Virus record (IMG/VR): IMGVR_UViG_3300008050_000290
Coordinates: 1 to 25,001 of that record
Source of the DNA: a virus
Length of the DNA stretch: 25,001 bases
Reading direction: 5' to 3' (one strand)
Under the pieces are notes generated by a model. The model made no database searches and was not told the DNA's origin. It worked only from the letters and a program-made list of their open reading frames with translations. Made by a program: the position numbers and the translations under genes. Shown here one piece after another: positions 1 to 6,581 of the stretch (positions are counted from its first letter, which is position 1; each line of letters starts with the position of its first letter).

Positions 1-231
1 GTAAGAGATAGGATAACAGAGCCTTACTATACTTATCGTTATTGTCTTAACATTAGAGATATTAAGTCTGTAAGAGATAGGATAACAGGTTCTTATTATA
101 CGTACCTATATTGCAAGTATATCAAAGATATTAAGTCTGTAAGAGATAGGATTACAGATTCTTATGATGCTTACCTGTATTGCAAGTATGTCAAAGATAT
201 TAAGTCTGTAAGAGAGAGGATAAAAAAATGA
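1..231 (+). CDS. C-terminal part of a 23-residue-repeat protein (cut by window edge)
   Basis: An open frame runs from base 1 to a TGA at 229-231, giving the last 76 residues of a protein whose start lies outside the window. It consists almost entirely of three complete 23-residue units (bases 19-87, 88-156, 157-225). Each has a Tyr-rich half ending in YC and a charged half built on DIKSVRDRIT. The same unit makes up most of the next gene, so this is a tandem paralogue. Its stop codon overlaps the ATG of that gene (ATGA), which suggests translational coupling. I do not recognise a named family. Similar Tyr-rich tandem repeats occur in other phage proteins as far as I recall, and an alpha-helical repeat fold is an inference. 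Function unknown. Confidence 0.8.
   Translation, partial: VRDRITEPYYTYRYCLNIRDIKSVRDRITGSYYTYLYCKYIKDIKSVRDRITDSYDAYLYCKYVKDIKSVRERIKK
19..225 (+). repeat. Three in-frame 69-bp coding repeats
   Basis: Three consecutive 69-bp units encode 23-residue repeats. A further 18 bases of a preceding unit are visible at the window edge. The units keep codon-level similarity, for example the repeated stretch ATTAAGTCTGTAAGAGA, which suggests recent expansion rather than ancient repeats held only by protein selection. Confidence 0.9.
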
Positions 232-824
232 AAAGAATAGAAACAGTTGAAGAGCTGTACCAAACAGCACAAGAAAAAGGAGCTTGTGAAGAGGGTCTAG
301 AATGGCTTAAGCAACAAACGTCTCTAGAGTGTCTGAACACTCAAGAAAGTATTGGGTTAGGATATGGAAAATGGTGTAGTGAAAATATACCAGAAGTGCA
401 TCATGTCTTCAAGAAAGTAGATGCCAGTCTGTTAGATTCTTATTCTGCTTATGATTATTGTCTTAATATTAGAGATATTAAGGCTGTAAGAGATAGGATA
501 ACAGAGCCTTACTATACTTATCGTTATTGTCTTAACATTAGAGATATTAAGTCTGTAAGAGATAGGATTACAGGCTCTTATTATGCTTACCTGTATTGCA
601 AGTATATCAAAGATATTAAGTCTGTAAGAGATAAGATTACAGATTCCGAGGATGCTTATTTATATTGTCGACATATCAAAGATATTAAGTCTGTTAGGGA
701 TGAGATTACAGATTCCGACTATGCTTTTTTATATTGCCATGAGATTGAAGACAAAGAAGAGATAAGAGATAGGATTACAGACCATCAATTATTAGGAAAA
801 TTAAAAATAAAACAAAAGGATTAA
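228..824 (+). CDS. Five-unit Tyr/Cys-rich repeat protein, function unknown
   Basis: A 198-residue protein with a unique N-terminal region (about residues 1-69) containing several Cys and Trp residues. Five exact 23-residue units follow (residues 70-184), then a short Lys-rich tail. Each unit carries a Tyr-rich stretch such as AYLYC followed by a basic/acidic stretch such as DIKSVRD. The alternation suggests two short helices per unit stacking into a solenoid, which is inference. The start is supported by AGAGAGGA seven bases upstream and by the ATGA overlap with the previous paralogue. It sits first in front of a resolvase, a nuclease and a helicase in the same operon, so a role in early infection is possible but unproven. 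No signal peptide or membrane segment is visible. Confidence 0.85.
   Translation: MKRIETVEELYQTAQEKGACEEGLEWLKQQTSLECLNTQESIGLGYGKWCSENIPEVHHVFKKVDASLLDSYSAYDYCLNIRDIKAVRDRITEPYYTYRYCLNIRDIKSVRDRITGSYYAYLYCKYIKDIKSVRDKITDSEDAYLYCRHIKDIKSVRDEITDSDYAFLYCHEIEDKEEIRDRITDHQLLGKLKIKQKD
435..779 (+). repeat. Five in-frame 69-bp coding repeats
   Basis: Five consecutive 69-bp units starting at 435, 504, 573, 642 and 711. Bases 486-568 are identical to bases 1-83 of the upstream gene, 83 of 83 positions. The last unit (711-779) is the most diverged and reads EIEDKEEIRDRIT in place of the usual DIKSVRD core. Confidence 0.9.
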
Positions 825-827
825 AAA

Positions 828-1259
828 ATGAAATTATTAGCAATAGACACTGGTATATCTGGAGGCATTGCAACTCGTGATTCTAATGGTATCATAACTT
901 GTTACAATATGCCTAGCACATTAGGGGACATAGTAGAATTATTACGAGGAATTAAATTGGATTGTAATAAAGCAATCGTTGAAAAAGCAGGGCAACATAG
1001 ACAAGGCAATAGTGCAAGTTCAAGCGTTAAGTTTGCAAATCATTTTGGGCAAATTGAAGCTATATTATATTGCTTAGGGTATGAGACTGAATACATATCC
1101 CCCCAAAAATGGATGAAGAAATTAGGGACTCTCCCAAAGGACAGAGCAAAAAGGAAACGTGCTATAAAAGAAATAGTTCAAAAAAAATACCCTTATCTAC
1201 GTATAACACTAAAGACAGCAGACGCAATTGCATTATTATCAATAACAAAGGATATATAA
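828..1259 (+). CDS. RuvC-like Holliday junction resolvase (RNase H fold)
   Basis: A 143-residue protein, close to the size of small phage and bacterial RuvC-type enzymes, which resolve branched DNA during replication, recombination or packaging. It opens with LLAIDTGISGGIA, the first beta strand of the RNase H fold with the catalytic Asp at residue 7. The second acidic residue is Glu52 in AIVEKAGQ. SPQKWMKKLG (residues 91-100) matches the conserved stretch before the C-terminal helix, and TADAIALL supplies Asp132. AAAAGGA precedes the ATG. It sits three bases after the repeat gene and before a Cas4-like nuclease, giving a DNA-processing context. The assignment to RuvC-like enzymes is firm. 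Whether it cuts four-way junctions or other branched DNA cannot be told from sequence. Confidence 0.85.
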   Translation: MKLLAIDTGISGGIATRDSNGIITCYNMPSTLGDIVELLRGIKLDCNKAIVEKAGQHRQGNSASSSVKFANHFGQIEAILYCLGYETEYISPQKWMKKLGTLPKDRAKRKRAIKEIVQKKYPYLRITLKTADAIALLSITKDI

Positions 1260-1262
1260 ATC

Positions 1263-1952
1263 ATGGAATTAAATACACACACAGATAATTATTTAGGTGA
1301 ATTAATGTTGAATACATGGAGCAATGATAGTCCACCCCGAAAATATCTAGGTGGTTCAGAAATAGGGCATGTATGCATTAGATACCTTTGGTTAAAATAT
1401 CATGGGTATTTTAGGGAGAATTTCAAAGGCAGAATATTACGTTTGTTTAATAGGGGACATCGTGAAGAGGATGTATTTATAAGTGAATTAAGGAAGCTAG
1501 GCGTTGATGTTGTTGGTGAGCAGTACGAAGTTACTGCATGTAATGGTAAATTCAAAGGGCATATTGATGGTGTTGGATTGAATATTCCTAACCAGACAAA
1601 ACCACACCTATTAGAGTTTAAAACAATGAATACAAGCAACTTCAAAGACTTACAAAAAAAAGGAGTTAAAGCATCAAAGCCGCAATACTATGCACAAATG
1701 CAAGTTTACATGTATCTATGTAAGTTAGACAGGGCTTTTTTTATAGCTGTGAATAAGAATAATGATGAAATCTATACTACAAGAGTAAAGTTGAAGAAAA
1801 GAGAAGCAAAAGACCTATTAGAACGAGCAAATATGATAATTAATTCTAGTATTGCTCCAGAGAAAATCTGCAACAAGCCTACTTACTATATATGCGTTAT
1901 GTGTTCAGCATTTGATGTTTGCCACGATTTCGATGATAGTATACCATTTTAG
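1263..1952 (+). CDS. Cas4/RecB-like PD-(D/E)XK nuclease with a four-Cys cluster
   Basis: A 229-residue protein with the PD-(D/E)XK nuclease pattern: RGH at residues 64-66, HID with Asp102, LLEFKT with Glu118 and Lys120, and the Q-x-x-x-Y type motif around QMQVYMYL (147-152). One Cys near the N terminus (Cys38) and a C-terminal group (Cys203, Cys211, Cys214, Cys220) match the layout of iron-sulfur nucleases of the Cas4/AddB type, where one N-terminal and three C-terminal cysteines hold a 4Fe-4S cluster. Such phage proteins are exonucleases thought to produce single-stranded ends for recombination. No cas1, cas2 or CRISPR array is visible, so a CRISPR role is not supported. AAAGGATAT lies upstream of the ATG. 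It forms a module with the adjacent resolvase and helicase. Confidence 0.85.
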   Translation: MELNTHTDNYLGELMLNTWSNDSPPRKYLGGSEIGHVCIRYLWLKYHGYFRENFKGRILRLFNRGHREEDVFISELRKLGVDVVGEQYEVTACNGKFKGHIDGVGLNIPNQTKPHLLEFKTMNTSNFKDLQKKGVKASKPQYYAQMQVYMYLCKLDRAFFIAVNKNNDEIYTTRVKLKKREAKDLLERANMIINSSIAPEKICNKPTYYICVMCSAFDVCHDFDDSIPF

Positions 1953-1965
1953 AGGAGATTAAAAG

Positions 1966-3498
1966 ATGAAAACACCATACCCATATCAAAAAGAATGCTT
2001 AGATGCTATATGGTATAACATTAAGGAGCATGTGCTTGTTTCGCTGCCAACTGGTACAGGGAAAAGCCTTGTTCAGGCTTATTTCATAAAAGATGCTTTA
2101 AAATATCAAGACACTAAAATAGTAGTAGCAGTACCAAGCAAAGAGCTAGTCCAGCAGAATTATGATGAACTAAAAGAAAACTTTCCTGAAGTTAATGCTA
2201 GCATATATTGTGCTGGACTTAAAAATAAAGATGCTACAGGTGATGTAGTTATAGGTACAATTCACTCACTTATTAACGCAGATTTTGACAAAATTGACAT
2301 TGTTATTATAGATGAGGTACACTTACTGCCACACAGGCAAGAGGGTAGATACCATGATTTTTTGGCTTTTTATCCTAATGCAAGAGTAGTAGGACTTACA
2401 GCTACACCGTACAGGCTTTCTGGAGGTTACTTGTATGATAATAATGAGATTTTCACAACTTTGCATTATGAAGCTAAAATTAAAGACATGATTAAACAGA
2501 ACTACTTATCTCCTGTCATTAGCTCTGGAGCTAAAAAAGAGATAGATACTAGCAACATAAAAAAAACAGCAGGAGAATACAATAAAAAATCATTAGAAGA
2601 AGCATTTATAACGCAAGATGTTACTAGTTTTGCTGTTCAAGATTTCACCTATAAAGCTATGAATAGAAAACATATTTTAATTTTCGCTTGTGGGATTGAA
2701 CATGCTAACCTCATCTATAAAATACTCTCTAATTCAGAAGTTCTAACTGGCAAGAGTAAGGATAGAGAAGAGATAATCCAAAGATTCAAAGATGGAAAAA
2801 CTCGTTACTTAATTAATGTAGGTGTTCTAACTACAGGTTTTAATTTCCCAGCATTAGATTGCATAGTTTTACTGCGTTCTACATTGTCAACATCATTGTT
2901 TATTCAGATGGTTGGTCGTGGAACGAGAATTTTTCCAAACAAAGATAATTGTCTGTTGCTTGATTATGGCAAAAATGTTGAAACACATGGTACTATTGAC
3001 AATGTTTTCCCTATAATAATGGGTGCAAGAAAAAGCAAAAGAGCGTGGAAATGTGATGTTTGTTCAACGCACAATCCATACACAACGCTTGAATGTTCAC
3101 AGTGTGACTTCGTTCGCGAAAAGATAGAAAGGAATTCTGCAGGCAACATAGAAGCGTTTTGTTACAACGGTGAAGTCATCAGTGGCAGAGACGAAGTACA
3201 AGCCATAGATGTGGTCAGCATGAGGTGTTTTAAGCACATCAGTAGAGCAGGCAATGATTGCATCAAGGTTAGCTACAAAACTAACAATATTGCAGGTGAT
3301 GTTATCAATGAATACATCTTTCCAGAAGGTAATGGAATGTTAAGGAATCGTTTTAAAGAGTTTTGTGTTTTGCATGGCATTATGCCAACATCAGATACAG
3401 ACCAGTTTTTTGAAATAAAAGATGAACTCATCACGCCTAAAGTATTAATCTATAAGCGAGATGGTAATTTTAAAAATATTGTCGATAAATTATTTTGA
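1966..3498 (+). CDS. Superfamily 2 DEAD/DEAH helicase with C4 zinc ribbon
   Basis: A 510-residue ATP-dependent helicase. Motif I is PTGTGKS (residues 28-34), motif II is DEVH (116-119), motif III is TAT (145-147) and motif VI is QMVGRGTR (314-321), so both RecA-like lobes are complete. A four-cysteine zinc ribbon follows (Cys363, Cys366, Cys377, Cys380), then a C-terminal domain of about 120 residues typical of phage helicases of this build. By analogy with phage UvsW-like and RadD-like enzymes it probably unwinds branched or replication intermediates. This is inferred from family and neighbours. AGAGGAGA lies upstream of the start. It is the last gene of the + strand operon, and its stop lies inside the end of the convergent - strand gene. 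Confidence 0.9.
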   Translation: MKTPYPYQKECLDAIWYNIKEHVLVSLPTGTGKSLVQAYFIKDALKYQDTKIVVAVPSKELVQQNYDELKENFPEVNASIYCAGLKNKDATGDVVIGTIHSLINADFDKIDIVIIDEVHLLPHRQEGRYHDFLAFYPNARVVGLTATPYRLSGGYLYDNNEIFTTLHYEAKIKDMIKQNYLSPVISSGAKKEIDTSNIKKTAGEYNKKSLEEAFITQDVTSFAVQDFTYKAMNRKHILIFACGIEHANLIYKILSNSEVLTGKSKDREEIIQRFKDGKTRYLINVGVLTTGFNFPALDCIVLLRSTLSTSLFIQMVGRGTRIFPNKDNCLLLDYGKNVETHGTIDNVFPIIMGARKSKRAWKCDVCSTHNPYTTLECSQCDFVREKIERNSAGNIEAFCYNGEVISGRDEVQAIDVVSMRCFKHISRAGNDCIKVSYKTNNIAGDVINEYIFPEGNGMLRNRFKEFCVLHGIMPTSDTDQFFEIKDELITPKVLIYKRDGNFKNIVDKLF

Positions 3499-3903
3499 TT
3501 TATAACTGAAAGCTACTGCACCTAGAAACCTAACTGCCATATAATACTTATATGCTCTAGCACGTCTCAACCCCTTTAAAAACCATACGCTATTATTCTC
3601 TATTAGCGTATACATATTATCAAGCATTCTGCTGTCTGCAATAGAGCGAGTTTCATCATTACCACCTATATAATAATCATGGTCATGTGGTAAGCTAGAT
3701 GCACTAATATCTAAACCATAAACTGTATTTGGTATAAGCCAGTTATAGAAGTGACCATCAGCTCCTATTCCATTCCATATACGCTTCAAACTTGCTTGAC
3801 TTTCATTAACAAACTCAAAGGAATACTTTAATCCCATATCTCTACAGCAAGAACGCCAGTTTAATATCTCAAAGCGATTATTAAATGTCAAGTACTCTAC
3901 CAT
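3490..3903 (-). CDS. Small protein with phospholipase A2-like HDxxY motif
   Basis: A 137-residue protein whose centre carries YGLDISASSLPHDHDYYIGG. The HDxxY pattern (His73, Asp74, Tyr77) is the active-site signature of secreted and parvovirus phospholipases A2, and a glycine-containing stretch (NGIGADG, residues 44-50) precedes it where a calcium loop would be expected. A second conserved-looking stretch, IADSRMLDNM (88-97), follows. I recall related small phage proteins with the same order of motifs, but no proven function. It could act on host membranes during lysis or entry; this is inference. It has no signal peptide. Its start overlaps the stop of the 44-residue gene before it, and its end overlaps the helicase end by 9 bases. 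Confidence 0.55.
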   Translation of the reverse strand: MVEYLTFNNRFEILNWRSCCRDMGLKYSFEFVNESQASLKRIWNGIGADGHFYNWLIPNTVYGLDISASSLPHDHDYYIGGNDETRSIADSRMLDNMYTLIENNSVWFLKGLRRARAYKYYMAVRFLGAVAFSYKSK

Positions 3904-4031
3904 TTTTTTACTTCTTTCCCATATTTGTTATCAACAAAAAACTGCCCAACGCTTGGACGCATTAAAACATGTTCCCCAATTTTATATTCAATTTCCTTAA
4001 TTATCACATCTTTAATTATCTTGACTAACAC
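3897..4031 (-). CDS. 44-residue hypothetical protein, GTG start
   Basis: A short frame between the lipoprotein and the HDxxY gene, running from a GTG at 4031-4029 to TAG at 3899-3897. AGAGGTGG just upstream of the GTG is a good ribosome binding site, and it lies inside the end of the lipoprotein gene, which the new gene overlaps by 20 bases. The stop overlaps the ATG of the next gene, as elsewhere in this operon. The product is small, basic and soluble, with EYKIGEHVLMRPSVGQFFVD in its middle, which could be a single small beta fold. It may begin instead at the internal ATG (residue 24). Function unknown. Confidence 0.55.
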   Translation of the reverse strand: MLVKIIKDVIIKEIEYKIGEHVLMRPSVGQFFVDNKYGKEVKKW

Positions 4032-4329
4032 AATCCACCTCTAATTCTGTTTGAATTTTACCTTTACATTGCACCATATTAATATCACTGTAACGCTTGG
4101 ATACTTTTGCTTTTGCTTTAGGTGCAACAACAGCACCATCATGATTTATGTAACCCAAACGTATAGATGGACTTATTGATTCAGGCCTCCAATCAACTTC
4201 TAATCCTAATACACTCGTATGACTAGCATACGAATGAGTACAAGAAGAAAAATATAGCATGAGCAATAAGCATGCAATCATCATTATTAATATTTTCAGC
4301 ATTACTTTAAGTAAAACATTTTCTTTCAT
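4012..4329 (-). CDS. Probable small lipoprotein of the lysis/membrane region
   Basis: A 105-residue protein starting with Lys/Glu residues, then a long hydrophobic stretch (about residues 9-27) ending in FSSC, a slightly imperfect lipobox with Cys30 as the likely lipidated residue. The mature part contains VDWRPESISPSIRLGY, which suggests a short beta-rich domain. The frame is open further upstream, to 4368, but the ATG at 4329 has AGGGGGCGG in front of it, and its N terminus reads as a proper signal sequence, so I chose it. It follows a membrane-anchored coiled-coil protein and precedes a putative phospholipase, which suggests an envelope role such as outer spanin or surface exclusion. Neither is proven. 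Confidence 0.65.
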   Translation of the reverse strand: MKENVLLKVMLKILIMMIACLLLMLYFSSCTHSYASHTSVLGLEVDWRPESISPSIRLGYINHDGAVVAPKAKAKVSKRYSDINMVQCKGKIQTELEVDCVSQDN

Positions 4330-4339
4330 ATACCGCCCC

Positions 4340-4666
4340 CTACTTATGTATTCTATGCCACAGCTCAATTATCGCAAGCCCAATAATAGCTAACCATTTT
4401 AAGTCTACTTTTTTTTGTTTGCTATGCTCTAGTTCTTTTTTTTTTTCATTTTCACAAATTTTAGTGTGGTATTGAAGTTCCTTAACCGAATCCTTAATAC
4501 CAGCAATGCCATTACCATAGATTTCTTTATTTAACCTTGTTATGTTTTCATCAAATTTTCTAATACTATATTCAAGGCTAACAATAGTGCGAAGCGTTTT
4601 CTCCGCTATCTGCTCCTTGTTAGCACGTTCAATAAAATTTTCTAACTCTTTATTATCATAAATCAT
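4340..4666 (-). CDS. Coiled-coil protein with C-terminal membrane anchor
   Basis: A 108-residue protein. Residues 1-85 are strongly helical and charged, with heptad-like spacing, interrupted by GNGIAGIKDSV (51-61). Residues about 90-103 (WLAIIGLAIIELW) form a short hydrophobic segment near the C terminus, followed by basic residues. This architecture resembles haemolysin XhlA-type and other small phage membrane proteins of lysis cassettes, but the resemblance is structural only. Its ATG overlaps the end of the upstream gene by four bases, and the following lipoprotein gene begins ten bases downstream. An A11 run inside the gene encodes EKKKE. Role in lysis is an inference from position and topology. 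Confidence 0.65.
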   Translation of the reverse strand: MIYDNKELENFIERANKEQIAEKTLRTIVSLEYSIRKFDENITRLNKEIYGNGIAGIKDSVKELQYHTKICENEKKKELEHSKQKKVDLKWLAIIGLAIIELWHRIHK

Positions 4667-4968
4667 ACATCCAGCACCTCCCCACCAACGAATAATGGAT
4701 ATTCTAATATTTTAGAAATGATAACGATTGAGACTATTGTATATACATTTGTCTCATCAGTATCTAGTGTTAATTCAGAAATATTTTCCAGTTTTAACTT
4801 CATTGAACCTAAAACCTTAGAGTTGCCAAACAATGCAGTAGCATTAGCATAACCGTCCATTCTAACTAGTGCTACATCTAAGCTAGGATTAATATCAATG
4901 TGACTAACTACCCATGCTTCAGCGTCTACACCATAATCAGTTGTTATTAGTTTTTTTACATATTCCAT
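4663..4968 (-). CDS. 101-residue protein downstream of a tail-spike-like gene
   Basis: A soluble, beta-rich protein (EYVKKLITTDYGVDAEAWVV at the N terminus) that I cannot assign. The frame extends eight codons upstream, to 4992, into the previous gene, but the ATG at 4968 has AAGGAG six bases before it and is the better start. It follows the 530-residue tail protein by ten bases and precedes the lysis-like genes, so it may be a fibre-associated accessory or chaperone. No signal peptide is visible, and the hydrophobic stretch TIVSIVIISKI near the C terminus is too mixed to call a membrane segment. Confidence 0.7.
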   Translation of the reverse strand: MEYVKKLITTDYGVDAEAWVVSHIDINPSLDVALVRMDGYANATALFGNSKVLGSMKLKLENISELTLDTDETNVYTIVSIVIISKILEYPLFVGGEVLDV

Positions 4969-4978
4969 GTGTTTCTCC

Positions 4979-6571
4979 TTATGCCATTGCAATTATTAGG
5001 TTTTTAATATCTTTAACATCTTGACTATCAACTGCCGCACCCTCTGCGCCAATAAATAAAATATCTTCAAATGCCTGAGTTGGTGATAATTCAACTGATA
5101 CATCAGTGCCATTATAATCTGTATTTATTCTAGTTCCACTGTAATAATTAATACTATTTTCGATGCTTTCTGTTTCCCTAACAAATAATCTAGGTAATAA
5201 GACCTCCTCAACATAACCATTTGAATCTGACATTTTCTCTTCATATACCTGTACTTTTGCATTAGCAGTAATTTGATATTGATTAGATAAGTCAGTATCG
5301 ACAATAATATAATCAGATGCTGATTGAGTAGATACAATTGTAACAATCTCACCAACAGTATTATTATCATCATATATTCTAATAGTATCACCAGCTTCTA
5401 AATAAAACCATTCATATTCTGACAAGTCTACATGTACCCAGTTCTTATTAGCTTCTAATACACCAGAATCTACCATAAGTGGACAACTAGGTTTGAAAAA
5501 CTTAACTGTCCTACCTGATATCGGAGTACCTAATTCATCTTTAACTTGGGCTTTAAATGAATACAATGCTCTTACAGGTGAATTAGTTGAACTATCAGAA
5601 ACAGCCAGCCAGTCAACTTGTGCATCAATCAGAGTCAACTTACCTCTTAACCGCTTGAATGTATCGTAATTATCTGTTGCAATCAGATTGCGAATAACAA
5701 CATCTTGACCCGTATTAGGGTAGACTGATAGCCCTGTAGCATTCCCAAAAACGATAAGATTATTACAATATATTGGAGACCGCATCATCTCGAGTGAGTA
5801 AGCATTGTATACAGTCACCCCATCAAGGTGCATGTCATCAGAATTGAAGTGATGGTATGAACCACTTGGCCCGAGTATTTTGCAGCCGTACATGGACACA
5901 GTCGACAACGGTCTAAAGTCAATATCATTTCTGTTGCCAGTTAGTCCATGATTATCAAAAGTAGTATCATTAAAATCTATTTCTGAATTATCATTCGCCA
6001 AAGCCAATCCATTGGTCTGATATGGGTCATTACCATATCCTCCAACCCCTACGAAACGTAAAGTAGGACCACCTACACATTCATACGAACCATCAGGTTT
6101 TTGAAGTCTTACCCCAGTCCATATCAGCCCACCATCATAAGCAACAATTCCTCTACAATCCACAAAATTCATATCTTCTGCAATGATAGAAAATCCACCA
6201 GTTATACGTATAGTCTTAGTAGTCTCACATACACCTTGACCAATATTCAAGACATACCCCCACCCCTGTGCGATATCTTCGGCTACAACATCATCACTTT
6301 TATATGTTATACGATATACGCTAGTTGCATCAGGAGCTTCAGAAAAGTGCCCTAACACATCCCAATAATGAGCAGTATTGTCATAGTTAGCAATAACCTT
6401 TCTACTACCTGCTCCTGCACCTGATACTATCTCAAGCATCCTATGTGCATCACCAGCTTCTTGAGTTGCATTTACATCATATAATCGAGTGGTTGTACCA
6501 ATTGTGCTACTAGTTCCCTCTTTATACCACCCATCAACAATTATTATCGCACCATTATATGTAATTGACAT
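4979..6571 (-). CDS. Tail spike/receptor-binding-type protein with beta-helix and Ig-like domain
   Basis: A 530-residue protein. The N-terminal part (about 1-100) is beta-rich and may attach to the tail. The middle part (about 105-320) has the Asn/Asp/Gly-rich rungs of a parallel beta-helix. About residues 340-365 (YSFKAQVKDELGTPISGRTV) match the start of a carboxypeptidase-regulatory-like Ig fold, and beta-rich repeats follow. The C terminus ends in a short helical segment, DVKDIKNLIIAMA. Such proteins bind or cut host surface polysaccharide; no catalytic site was recognised, so enzymatic activity is open. AAGGAGGTAGTA before the ATG is a strong ribosome binding site. It is the last of the four genes in the fibre block. 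Confidence 0.75.
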   Translation of the reverse strand: MSITYNGAIIIVDGWYKEGTSSTIGTTTRLYDVNATQEAGDAHRMLEIVSGAGAGSRKVIANYDNTAHYWDVLGHFSEAPDATSVYRITYKSDDVVAEDIAQGWGYVLNIGQGVCETTKTIRITGGFSIIAEDMNFVDCRGIVAYDGGLIWTGVRLQKPDGSYECVGGPTLRFVGVGGYGNDPYQTNGLALANDNSEIDFNDTTFDNHGLTGNRNDIDFRPLSTVSMYGCKILGPSGSYHHFNSDDMHLDGVTVYNAYSLEMMRSPIYCNNLIVFGNATGLSVYPNTGQDVVIRNLIATDNYDTFKRLRGKLTLIDAQVDWLAVSDSSTNSPVRALYSFKAQVKDELGTPISGRTVKFFKPSCPLMVDSGVLEANKNWVHVDLSEYEWFYLEAGDTIRIYDDNNTVGEIVTIVSTQSASDYIIVDTDLSNQYQITANAKVQVYEEKMSDSNGYVEEVLLPRLFVRETESIENSINYYSGTRINTDYNGTDVSVELSPTQAFEDILFIGAEGAAVDSQDVKDIKNLIIAMA

Positions 6572-6581
6572 TACTACCTCC

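Noticed and set aside
19-779. Regular ~69-bp repeats resembling a CRISPR array
   Set aside because: The repeats are contiguous with no unique spacers, keep a reading frame and encode a regular 23-residue unit.
1263-1952. Cas4-like gene as evidence of a CRISPR-Cas system
   Set aside because: No cas1, cas2, effector or array is in the window; stand-alone Cas4-like nucleases are common in phages.
3470-3510. Possible bidirectional terminator between the convergent operons
   Set aside because: The only dyad is six A/T pairs with no T-tract on either strand.
4240-4275. TGCTATATT on the - strand as a fourth promoter
   Set aside because: It lies inside the lipoprotein signal sequence and has no TTGAAW at 16 bases; TTGCAT at 15 bases is only a partial match.
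4435-4447. A11 run as a second frameshift site
   Set aside because: The -1 frame ends after four codons and the other alternative frame after two, so no meaningful product results.
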